Origin: Clostridiales bacterium DTU089
GTDB taxonomy: Bacteria; Bacillota; Clostridia; Oscillospirales; Acutalibacteraceae
NCBI GenBank assembly: GCA_001513045.1
Contig: LFSB01000012.1
Location: 34,023 to 98,022 of the forward strand
Direction: 5' to 3'
Length of the DNA stretch: 64,000 nt
Both the position numbers and the translations under genes were made by a program. The notes under the pieces are model-generated. The model was given only the letters and a program-made list of their open reading frames with translations. It did no database searches and was not told the origin of the DNA. Positions 18,053-26,000 of the stretch are shown one piece after another (the stretch's first letter is position 1; each line of letters starts with the position of its first letter).

Positions 18053-20065
18053 TCAGTCGGAAACGATTTTATAGTAAGCCTTTGCGGTTACCGCATACAC
18101 CAGAGCATAAAGCACGGAGAATATTGCCGCGGTAATTATCAGGCAGGTAACAAATATGGAAATATTTGTCAGGTTAAGCAGCGCAAGCAGCTTTGTAATA
18201 ATCGGGAACGAAAACGCCAGATGTATGAACGCCGTAATAAGAGGCAGGAAAAACACGGTAAGCACCTGGCTGCGTATGGATTTCTTTATCTCCCTGGCAT
18301 CCATGCCGACCTTCTGCATAATCTCGTAGCGCTCCTTGTCGTCATAGCCCTCGGATATCTGCTTGTAGTAGATTATCAGCACAGTGGCTGTCATAAAGAC
18401 GAAGCCGAGGAAGATGCCTATAAACAGAAGTCCGCCGTAGAGGGAATAGAATCTGCCGCGTGATTGCTCGGCACCCTCGACCATTATCTCCTGTGTGTAC
18501 TGCTGACCCTTGAAATCCTCACCGGAAAACGCCTTGTTAATGGCCTTGGAAAGAGCTATCTGCTCTTCTGAGGTGGCATCGGTATCAAATGAATATTCAT
18601 AGGTGAGCCTGCACGCGTCCTCCTCACCGCCGAGAGCCTTGTATATTCTCGTTACGGTCGCTTCGTCCGGCACTATAACATAAAGGCTGTCAACGATATA
18701 AGCAAGATTTCTGCCCGCAAACTCAAAGCCGTCATACTTAGCCTTCACCTTGAGCTCAAAGCCCGAAAAACGCATTGTGTCGCCGCTGAAGCCTCCGCGG
18801 ACTATATGAAGCAATACCTCGTTTTCGGAAAGAGTGGCATTTCCGCCCGTAATACGGTTGTAATCCTCAAGCGTCACACACACAAGGTTCGTTATGCTGT
18901 TTGAAACCACCAAGTCGTCATCCTGACCCTCGGGACGCCCCGAAAATGTGTCGCCTTCTTTTACGGCAACCATTGACCTTTCGGCTGTCTTGATAACGTT
19001 TTTGGTTGCTATTCCGCTGCCGGCAACCACCTTGTCAACTGTTTCATCGACATAGCCGCGAACCTCATCTCCGTCCGCAAGAGCCATAATGGAAATATTT
19101 CTCGGATATCTGGTGCGCAGCGCGTCCTCCATTCCGCCGTAGAGCGAAACCGTTGTTGACACCATAATGAGCACCGCAGTGCAAAGAATGCATATATTAC
19201 CCAGACCCACCGCGTTTTGCTTCATGCGGTACATCATGCCGGAAACCGGCACGAAATGCTTGGTTTTATAATAGTAATTCTTATTTTTGCGTAGCAGCTT
19301 GAGAAGCGCTATGCTTCCCGATGAGAACAGACAGTAGGTGCCTATCATTACAAGTATTACCGCGACGACGAACAGCAGCACAGCCTCAATCGGCTTCTCT
19401 GTTGTGATAGCAATATAGTAACCCGCGGCGATTGCAATTATACCGATAATTGTGGTTATCCACTTGGTTTTCGGCTCCTTCTCACCGACGCTGCCGCCCG
19501 AGAGAAGCTCCACGACATTCTTGCCGGCAATGCTTCTTACGGTGTTTGCAAAAAGCAGGACGAAAATTGCTCCGAACACCAGTGCGGTATATGTGACCGA
19601 TGAAAAATGAAATTCAAACTCAACTCCGGTATTGAATTTCAGCAGCTTCATCAGAGCCATGTAGACAAGCTTGGACATCAGCGCACCGAGAGCGCTTCCG
19701 CCGATAATGCTTATGAGCGCTATATAAAGAGTCTCAAAAAAGCAGGTTATGCAGATGTGTTTTTTCTCCATGCCGAGCACACTGTACAGCCCGAACTCCT
19801 TCTTGCGCCGTTTGATAAGAAAGCTTTGAGTATAAAACAGGAATATTGCAAAGAAGATTACGGCAACAACCATAGCCGTTGACATTATCATGGTAATGTC
19901 TGAGCCGCCGTAGGTTGAGGCAAGACTTTTGCTGACCGAAAGAGAATAAATTATGAAGAACATTGCCGCCGAAAGAGTACTCGTTATAAGAAACGGGATA
20001 TACAGCTTGCGGTTGGTTTTTATGTTCTGCGCAGCTATACGCGGATAAAACAGCATCTTACGCAT
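18053..20065 (-). CDS. BceB-like ABC transporter permease (FtsX family)
   Basis: 670 residues with the BceB layout of ten membrane segments: four near residues 20-200 (LYIPFLITSTLSAAMFFIIY), several at 205-330, a large extracellular domain of about 220 residues (about 330-545), and three at the C-terminus. SFLIKRRKKEFGLYSVLGME is the typical FtsX signature of this family. The frame extends upstream to 20125, but ATG 20065 overlaps the ATPase stop by 8 bases and has GGTGAAGG upstream. With the ATPase, kinase and regulator it forms a cell-envelope peptide-antibiotic sensing and detoxification module. The actual antibiotic cannot be told. Confidence 0.9.
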   Translation of the reverse strand: MRKMLFYPRIAAQNIKTNRKLYIPFLITSTLSAAMFFIIYSLSVSKSLASTYGGSDITMIMSTAMVVAVIFFAIFLFYTQSFLIKRRKKEFGLYSVLGMEKKHICITCFFETLYIALISIIGGSALGALMSKLVYMALMKLLKFNTGVEFEFHFSSVTYTALVFGAIFVLLFANTVRSIAGKNVVELLSGGSVGEKEPKTKWITTIIGIIAIAAGYYIAITTEKPIEAVLLFVVAVILVMIGTYCLFSSGSIALLKLLRKNKNYYYKTKHFVPVSGMMYRMKQNAVGLGNICILCTAVLIMVSTTVSLYGGMEDALRTRYPRNISIMALADGDEVRGYVDETVDKVVAGSGIATKNVIKTAERSMVAVKEGDTFSGRPEGQDDDLVVSNSITNLVCVTLEDYNRITGGNATLSENEVLLHIVRGGFSGDTMRFSGFELKVKAKYDGFEFAGRNLAYIVDSLYVIVPDEATVTRIYKALGGEEDACRLTYEYSFDTDATSEEQIALSKAINKAFSGEDFKGQQYTQEIMVEGAEQSRGRFYSLYGGLLFIGIFLGFVFMTATVLIIYYKQISEGYDDKERYEIMQKVGMDAREIKKSIRSQVLTVFFLPLITAFIHLAFSFPIITKLLALLNLTNISIFVTCLIITAAIFSVLYALVYAVTAKAYYKIVSD

Positions 20066-20825
20066 TGCCTTCACCGCCTGTCGCAAGCGCCGTAAGAGTA
20101 TCCGAAATCTTCTGGAACATCTCATCGTTGTTCATGTTTGCACGGTATATCTGATGGAAAACCACGCCGTCCTTGATAAACAGCACACGCTTTGCGCTGC
20201 TTGCCGCCTTTACGGAATGGGTTACCACAAGTATTGTCTGACCCTCCGAGTTAAGGTCCGAAAACAGACGAAGCAGACCGTCCGCCGCATGTGAATCGAG
20301 CGCACCCGTAGGCTCATCGGCAAGAATAAGCTGCGGATTTGTAATAACCGCACGCGCAACCGCCGTGCGCTGCTTCTGACCGCCGGATATTTCATAGGGG
20401 AACTTCGCAAGCAAATCGGATATGCCGAGCTTATCGGCTATAGGCGCGAGGCGCTGCTCCATTTCCTTTACGCCGGTTCCGGAGAGCACAAGCGGAAGCA
20501 GAATGTTATCACGTACGGAAAAGGTATCGAGCAGGTTGAAATCCTGAAACACGAAGCCGAGGTTGTCGCGGCGGAATGCCGCAAGCTTGCCGTCGGGAAT
20601 GGATGCGGTGTCCTTACCGTCAAGAACCACGCTTCCGCTTGTGGGTCTGTCAAGGGAGGCGAGAATATTCAAAAGCGTAGTCTTGCCTGAGCCGGACTCT
20701 CCCATTATGGCGATGTATTCACCCTTCTCAACTGTGAAGCTCACGTCGGAAAGCGCCTGCACCTGTGTTCCTCCGAATCGGGTTGTATAAATCTTTTTTA
20801 CATTGCTTACTTCAAGCATTGCCAT
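20058..20825 (-). CDS. BceA-like ABC transporter ATP-binding protein
   Basis: 255 residues with all ABC motifs: Walker A GESGSGKTT (about residues 39-47), signature ISGGQKQRTAVARA, Walker B LILADEPTGALDS and the H-loop VTHS. It is the MacB/LolD/BceA type. A GTG frame begins 9 bases upstream, but ATG 20825 has AAAGGAG eight bases before it. It overlaps the permease by 8 bases. The BceR-type operator and a TATAAT lie upstream. Confidence 0.93.
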   Translation of the reverse strand: MAMLEVSNVKKIYTTRFGGTQVQALSDVSFTVEKGEYIAIMGESGSGKTTLLNILASLDRPTSGSVVLDGKDTASIPDGKLAAFRRDNLGFVFQDFNLLDTFSVRDNILLPLVLSGTGVKEMEQRLAPIADKLGISDLLAKFPYEISGGQKQRTAVARAVITNPQLILADEPTGALDSHAADGLLRLFSDLNSEGQTILVVTHSVKAASSAKRVLFIKDGVVFHQIYRANMNNDEMFQKISDTLTALATGGEGNA

Positions 20826-20874
20826 TGTCAGCACTCCTTTGACCGCTCTCGCGGTTTTTCTTTTTTACAGCCCG

Positions 20875-20948
20875 ATTATACATCGGCGGGAATCCGCAAG
20901 CCATCGAAAAGGCTTACAAATTCCCGCGTATTTCTTACATTTTTGTAA
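20875..20948 (-). promoter_or_regulatory. BceR-type operator and promoter of the ABC transporter genes
   Basis: TTACA-TTTT-TGTAA at 20935-20948 is an exact match to the published BceR-like consensus TNACA-N4-TGTAA. On the minus strand TATAAT lies at 20875-20880 with only a weak -35 (TGGCTT) 17 bases upstream, as expected of an activator-dependent promoter. The operator lies about 32 bases upstream of that -35. This links the regulator and the transporter directly. Confidence 0.8.
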
Positions 20949-20956
20949 GTTGCATA

Positions 20957-21952
20957 CTATTCATACCTTGCTCCGGGTTCCGGAAAATGCACCGTAACGC
21001 TTGTTCCCTCACCTATCCGAGAGGATATCTCAAGCCCGTGTGAAAGCCGAGAAAGCACTCTTTTGGTCAAATACAGACCTATTCCGGTTGACTTTTTATC
21101 CGCGCGTCCGTTATAGCCGGTAAAGCCCTTTTCGCATATACGCGGCAAATCCTCCGGCGCTATGCCTATGCCCGTATCGCTTATGCACAGTGCGTTCGCG
21201 CACGGCGAAAAAATATGTATCGTGCCATCCGCGGGTGTATATTTAAGCGCATTTGAAAGAATCTGTTCTATAGAAAACGTCAGCCACTTTTCATCCGACA
21301 CCGCGGTTATGCCCGTCTCGTCAAAAACCAGCGTTATGTGTTTCCTTATGAAGCTCTTGCGGTATTTGCGAACCGCCGTGCGCACCGCATCATCAACATT
21401 GACAGAGCGTATAACATAATCTCCGCCCGAATCCTCGCTACGGACATAGGTCAGCACCATTTCAACATATTGCTCGATTTTGAAAAGCTGCTCCTCAAGC
21501 TCCGAATTCTCGCGTGTTTCGGGTGCGGACTGCAGTATAAGCCGCATCGCCGCAATCGGAGTTTTTATCTGATGCGCCCACAGCGTATAGTATTCACTCA
21601 TATCCCTTATCGCCCGTGATTTTTCAGACTGCGCGATGACCTTTTCGGAATCAAGCAGACGCAAAAGCGCATCGTAGTCTCGCTGGGGCACGGTCTTAGG
21701 CTCGGGAAGCAGGGATATGTCCTGGGTTATAAGCCGTTTAAGGTTTTCAAGCAGCATGTGCTCGTCGCGGTAATTTGAAAAATCAATAAGCATCACCGGC
21801 AATGTAAAGACAAATGCCAGCAGCAAAGCATACAGCAACGGCTCGGCAGGCAGGGAATACAGCACAAAAACCACTGTGAATATCACACCTGCTATTCCGA
21901 AGAGCACCAGACTTTTCCGGTGAAAAAAGAGATACGAAAAAAACAGCTTCAT
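20957..21952 (-). CDS. BceS-like intramembrane-sensing histidine kinase
   Basis: 331 residues. Two membrane helices near the N-terminus (VLFGIAGVIFTVVFVLYSL, then LYALLLAFVFTLPVMLIDF) with almost no extracellular loop identify the intramembrane-sensing class. The phosphoacceptor is in YTLWAHQIKTPIAAMRLIL. ATP-binding boxes are LSNALKYTPADG, DTGIGIAPEDL and STGIGLYLTKRV. In this family the kinase is controlled by transporter activity rather than direct ligand binding. It lies 10 bases downstream of the response regulator. Confidence 0.92.
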   Translation of the reverse strand: MKLFFSYLFFHRKSLVLFGIAGVIFTVVFVLYSLPAEPLLYALLLAFVFTLPVMLIDFSNYRDEHMLLENLKRLITQDISLLPEPKTVPQRDYDALLRLLDSEKVIAQSEKSRAIRDMSEYYTLWAHQIKTPIAAMRLILQSAPETRENSELEEQLFKIEQYVEMVLTYVRSEDSGGDYVIRSVNVDDAVRTAVRKYRKSFIRKHITLVFDETGITAVSDEKWLTFSIEQILSNALKYTPADGTIHIFSPCANALCISDTGIGIAPEDLPRICEKGFTGYNGRADKKSTGIGLYLTKRVLSRLSHGLEISSRIGEGTSVTVHFPEPGARYE

Positions 21953-21962
21953 TTTTTCTGCC

Positions 21963-22637
21963 TCAATCGGGAATTATATAGCCCATACCCTTCTTTGTGG
22001 TGATGAAATCGTTCAATGAATGCTCCTCAAGCTTCTTGCGCAGCCGCGTGATGTTCACCGTCAGCGTATTGTCGTCTATAAAGCTGTCGGTCTCCCACAG
22101 GCGGTTCATTATCGCATCGCGCGAAATGACCTTGCCCTTTTCGCTCATAAGTATTTCAAGTATGCGGTACTCGTTTTTTGTAAGCGCTATCTTCTCGCCG
22201 CCGAACAACAGCGTTGTGTCGTTCTTATCAAGTATCGCGCCGTGCGCCGCAAGCACGGAGGTTTCGCCCGAAAAATCATAGGTGCGCCGCAGCAGCGCCT
22301 GTATTTTCGCAAGCAAGACTTGAATATCAAAGGGCTTTGCCACGAAATCGTCGCCGCCCATGTTGACCGCCATTACTATGTTCATATTGTCGGCAGAGGA
22401 GGATAAAAACAGAATCGGAACCTTTGATATCTTGCGTATTTCCGAGCACCAGTGATAACCGTTGAAAAACGGCAGGGAGATATCCATAAGCACAAGCTGC
22501 GGGTCAAACTCCGCAAAGTCTCTCATAACCTCGCGGAAATCACTTACTGTGTGTGCGGAAAAGCCCCATGCCTCCAAAGATTTTTTAACCTCGGAGGATA
22601 TTATTTCGTCATCCTCCACAATAAATATACGGTACAT
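21963..22637 (-). CDS. BceR-like response regulator (OmpR family)
   Basis: 224 residues with receiver domain (IFIVEDDEII, phosphorylated Asp in LVLMDISLPFFNG, KPFD) and a winged-helix output domain ending NTLTVNITRLRKKLEEHS. It should bind the TTACA-N4-TGTAA element at 20935-20948. It is the first gene of the two-component pair. Confidence 0.93.
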   Translation of the reverse strand: MYRIFIVEDDEIISSEVKKSLEAWGFSAHTVSDFREVMRDFAEFDPQLVLMDISLPFFNGYHWCSEIRKISKVPILFLSSSADNMNIVMAVNMGGDDFVAKPFDIQVLLAKIQALLRRTYDFSGETSVLAAHGAILDKNDTTLLFGGEKIALTKNEYRILEILMSEKGKVISRDAIMNRLWETDSFIDDNTLTVNITRLRKKLEEHSLNDFITTKKGMGYIIPD

Positions 22638-22734
22638 AAAAGCCCTCCCTTGCTGCTATTATATATGTATATACGCAAAATTGCAAGAGAGGGCATTTGT
22701 CATTATTCACTTTTTATGTATTTCCGGTTTTTAA

Positions 22735-25077
22735 TCAGTCATTCGGAGCAATTCCCGCAACCACAACGGTTACATCGTCCGAGTGCGGCTCGGCCGAATG
22801 CTTCTGCTTGACCCATGATGCTGTCTCTCTGGCAAATACGTTTATCTCCCCTCCCTTAAAATGCTTCATGCGCCGGCGTATCTCCTGCTTGTCCTCGTCC
22901 GTCACACCGTCGCTCGAAAGCAATATCATATCCCCTGCTCCGATGCTGCCTGAGGCATGTGAAAATTCCGTCTCACGTAATATTCCCGCCGGAAGTGAGG
23001 CGCACTCCACCTCCGCGAGTCTGCCCCGGCGTTTGACAAGTGTGGAGGGAGCACCCGCCTTATAAAACTCCACATGTCCGCCGAAAAGGTCAATGCATGC
23101 GATATCAAGCGTGGCAGATGACTCGTCGCGGGACTTGGTTATAAGCGCCGAGTTTACCATCTTTAAGGCTCCGTCCGCACGAAATCCCGCTTCTATAAGT
23201 CGGGCGGCTATTCCGGATGCCATCGCCGCTCCTACGGCAGCCCTTGCTCCCGTACCCATGCCGTCACTTATTATGACATAATACCTCCCGTGCGAGTCCG
23301 AAAAGCACTCATACGCGTCACCGCAAAACCTCTCGCCCTCGGCGCAGAACTGTGCCGCGCCTATGACGGCGCGAAGCGGAGCGCGCTGCACCGCCGTAAT
23401 ATGCACAAGTCCGTCAAAGGCCAGTATATCGGGAATTTCAAATGCTCTTTCACATGCTTTTTCAAGCTTTTCAAGCAGCTGTGTACGATTGACGGGAAGC
23501 CTCGGATTTTCACAGTGTATTTCAAGCTTCATCCGGTCATATTTGTCTATCGTACAGCACACGTCCACCGTTTTTATCTGCATATCATCAAGCACCGTGC
23601 GCACTCTCTGGGCGGCGAGCATGTCAAAGCTTGCCTTCTCGTCAAACTCGTCGGACAAATCGTAAAGCAAATCCGATATTCCCTCAAACTGACCTGCGGA
23701 AACAGCGCGTATTTCATCTATGCGCGACTGTGCCGAAAGGCGGATAAGATACGCCTTATAATTTAATGAAAAGCACTCTGCAAGCAAGGGAAACCTTATA
23801 CATCTTGCCGCAAAAAACTGCGGAAGCTTTTTTTCCGAAATGCTCTCCCCCCGTCCGAGCAGAGAAAACATGTCATTGAACACATTCAGCGTTTCGTTGC
23901 AGCTCTGCTCCCAGCAGGTCTTGCAAAGTCCGCAGCTGCTGCAAATGTTTTCGCGTACCTTATCATAAATACCCGACACATCGGGCAGCTCGCTTCGACG
24001 CAGAGTTTCGTTCACGGTTCCGAGCGAGGCGGACACCTCTGAAACTGTTTTTGCCGCCGAACGCAGCCTCATAACTATCGAGCCGCGCACGCTGTCAATA
24101 AGCGGTGACACGGACGTAGGGGTGCAACAGCTTTCCAGTCTGCCCACGAGCCTGTCCGGTAAAAATGTAAACACAGCAGACGCGACAACCGCCTCGCACA
24201 GCACAAACACAGCCGTACGCATATCCTGCTGCATGATTGCAGCAGTCGCGCAGGCAATCACAAATGCCGCCGACGCGCCGAGTCTCCCCATCGGAGAAAA
24301 CGCACCGGCAAGCAAGCCGGCAAAGGCATAGCCTCCCGTAAGAAAGCCCGTACCGGTAGCGAGGCTCATGCTTATGCCGGTGCAAACGCCGACTATGCTT
24401 CCTCCGGATTCATGGGCATACCTTGCGGCTACAAGTATAAGAAAGACCGATGCGACTCTCGCCGGCACAAAGCCGTAAATATTGACTCTCGCAAGCGCCA
24501 TAAGTATAAGACCCGCAACAATAACTATCGAAATAAGCTCACGCGGCGTAACGGCCTTTAAGCCGCCTCTGAGCGTTTTTATTCCGAAGCATTCGGATAT
24601 GAAAAACGCCGAGGCTCCTCCAGCAAGCGCCTCGCAAAGATATTTTATGAGCTGCACATTGAGCGTCGCTTTGTCGGCGAACGCCAGCGCAAGCGCAGTC
24701 ACAAACAGGGTGGAAAAAGTTACCAACGGCTCAAAAAGGCGACTTTTACGTATTTCCTCAAATTTATTGAGTGTACTGTTTATAACCGCCGCCGACAGCA
24801 GCGCGGCTACGTAACGCAAGGCGGACACCGAGGTCTGAGTAATTACACTGCCTATGCCCGCACCGATTACAGCGGCAGGCAGAAACGCCGCCGGCATACA
24901 TGCAACCGCCGCGGTGCCGAAAGGAGACAATCCGTCCGCAACTCCGGTGCACGACAGCAGCAGGCACAACGCAAACGCACCCGCATGGCGGTAAAGCTGC
25001 CTGACCTTTACGGGGGTAATCAGCGACCTTATGACAGGCTTGTCCCGTTCGAGAATACTTTCCTTCAAAAGAACCAC
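22735..25077 (-). CDS. spoIIE: Stage II sporulation protein E-like PP2C phosphatase
   Basis: 780 residues. About ten hydrophobic helices occupy the N-terminal 300 residues. A cysteine-bearing middle region follows (CSSCGLCKTCWEQSC), then a PP2C/SpoIIE domain: VIISDGMGTGARAAVGAAMA, IDLFGGHVEFYKAGAPSTL and ILLSSDGVTDED with the metal-binding aspartates. SpoIIE activates sigma-F in the forespore by dephosphorylating SpoIIAA. The predicted start is GTG at 25077 beside AAAGGA. A TTG three codons later is also possible. The gene supports an endospore-forming host. Confidence 0.9.
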   Translation of the reverse strand: MVLLKESILERDKPVIRSLITPVKVRQLYRHAGAFALCLLLSCTGVADGLSPFGTAAVACMPAAFLPAAVIGAGIGSVITQTSVSALRYVAALLSAAVINSTLNKFEEIRKSRLFEPLVTFSTLFVTALALAFADKATLNVQLIKYLCEALAGGASAFFISECFGIKTLRGGLKAVTPRELISIVIVAGLILMALARVNIYGFVPARVASVFLILVAARYAHESGGSIVGVCTGISMSLATGTGFLTGGYAFAGLLAGAFSPMGRLGASAAFVIACATAAIMQQDMRTAVFVLCEAVVASAVFTFLPDRLVGRLESCCTPTSVSPLIDSVRGSIVMRLRSAAKTVSEVSASLGTVNETLRRSELPDVSGIYDKVRENICSSCGLCKTCWEQSCNETLNVFNDMFSLLGRGESISEKKLPQFFAARCIRFPLLAECFSLNYKAYLIRLSAQSRIDEIRAVSAGQFEGISDLLYDLSDEFDEKASFDMLAAQRVRTVLDDMQIKTVDVCCTIDKYDRMKLEIHCENPRLPVNRTQLLEKLEKACERAFEIPDILAFDGLVHITAVQRAPLRAVIGAAQFCAEGERFCGDAYECFSDSHGRYYVIISDGMGTGARAAVGAAMASGIAARLIEAGFRADGALKMVNSALITKSRDESSATLDIACIDLFGGHVEFYKAGAPSTLVKRRGRLAEVECASLPAGILRETEFSHASGSIGAGDMILLSSDGVTDEDKQEIRRRMKHFKGGEINVFARETASWVKQKHSAEPHSDDVTVVVAGIAPND

Positions 25078-25310
25078 CGTCCTTTATGTATTTAAGAAAA
25101 GTATATTACGGGACTGATAAGAAAAATGTCACTATATGCTGTACTTTTTCGGATGTTTTTGTTACAATAGTTACAATATATTGAAATCGGTTAAGAAAAA
25201 ATCATATTTTGACGGACATGTCAAAAAATTTTTCTTAATAAACTCTTAACTATTTTGACTCTTGTTTTGTAATTTTCCACTGTATAATATGATTGTCTGG
25301 AGGGTAAACG

Positions 25311-26000
25311 ATGTACAACGTTCTTGTGTGCGACGATGACAGAGCAATACTTGAATCCATAGAGATTTATCTCAAGCTTGAGGGCTACAACGCCGTGAAG
25401 GCAACCAATGGCAAAGAGGCAATAGCCGCGGTTGAGGCAAATGATATTCAATGCGTGATACTCGATATCATGATGCCGGGGCTTGACGGACTTAACGCGA
25501 CACTGCGGCTGCGCGAAAAGCATAATATGCCGATAATCCTTCTCTCCGCCAAAAGTGAGGACACCGACAAAATAACAGGCCTGAGCTTCGGCGCGGATGA
25601 CTATGTTACAAAGCCCTTCAATCCGCTTGAGCTTATGGCAAGAGTAAAGTCGCAGATACGCCGCTATGTCAATCTCGGAAGCATGGAGAAAAAAGAGGGC
25701 GTTATCGAAAACGGCGGACTCGCCATAGACACAACGGCTCATGAGGTCACGCTCGACGGTGAACCGATAAAGCTTACCGCAACCGAGTACGGCATAATAG
25801 AATATCTGATGAAGAATCTCGGCTGTGTGCTTTCCACAGCGCAGATATACGAAGCGGTATGGAATGAGCCGTCTTATTCGCAGGAAAAAACCGTCACCGT
25901 CCATATCAGAAGAATACGCGAAAAAATCGAAATAAATCCTAAGGAACCCAAATATCTTAAGGTGGTGTGGGGAATTGGCTACAAAATCGAAAAAGTATGA
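25311..26000 (+). CDS. OmpR-family response regulator
   Basis: 229 residues: VLVCDDDRAILES, phosphoacceptor Asp in CVILDIMMPGLDG, KPFNPLELMARV, and an OmpR winged helix ending TVTVHIRRIREKIEINP. GGAGGG lies 8 bases before the ATG and TATAAT lies about 30 bases upstream (near 25282) without a clear -35. It overlaps the following kinase by 26 bases. It is the same architecture as VanR/PhoP-type regulators. The regulon is not visible. Confidence 0.92.
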   Translation: MYNVLVCDDDRAILESIEIYLKLEGYNAVKATNGKEAIAAVEANDIQCVILDIMMPGLDGLNATLRLREKHNMPIILLSAKSEDTDKITGLSFGADDYVTKPFNPLELMARVKSQIRRYVNLGSMEKKEGVIENGGLAIDTTAHEVTLDGEPIKLTATEYGIIEYLMKNLGCVLSTAQIYEAVWNEPSYSQEKTVTVHIRRIREKIEINPKEPKYLKVVWGIGYKIEKV

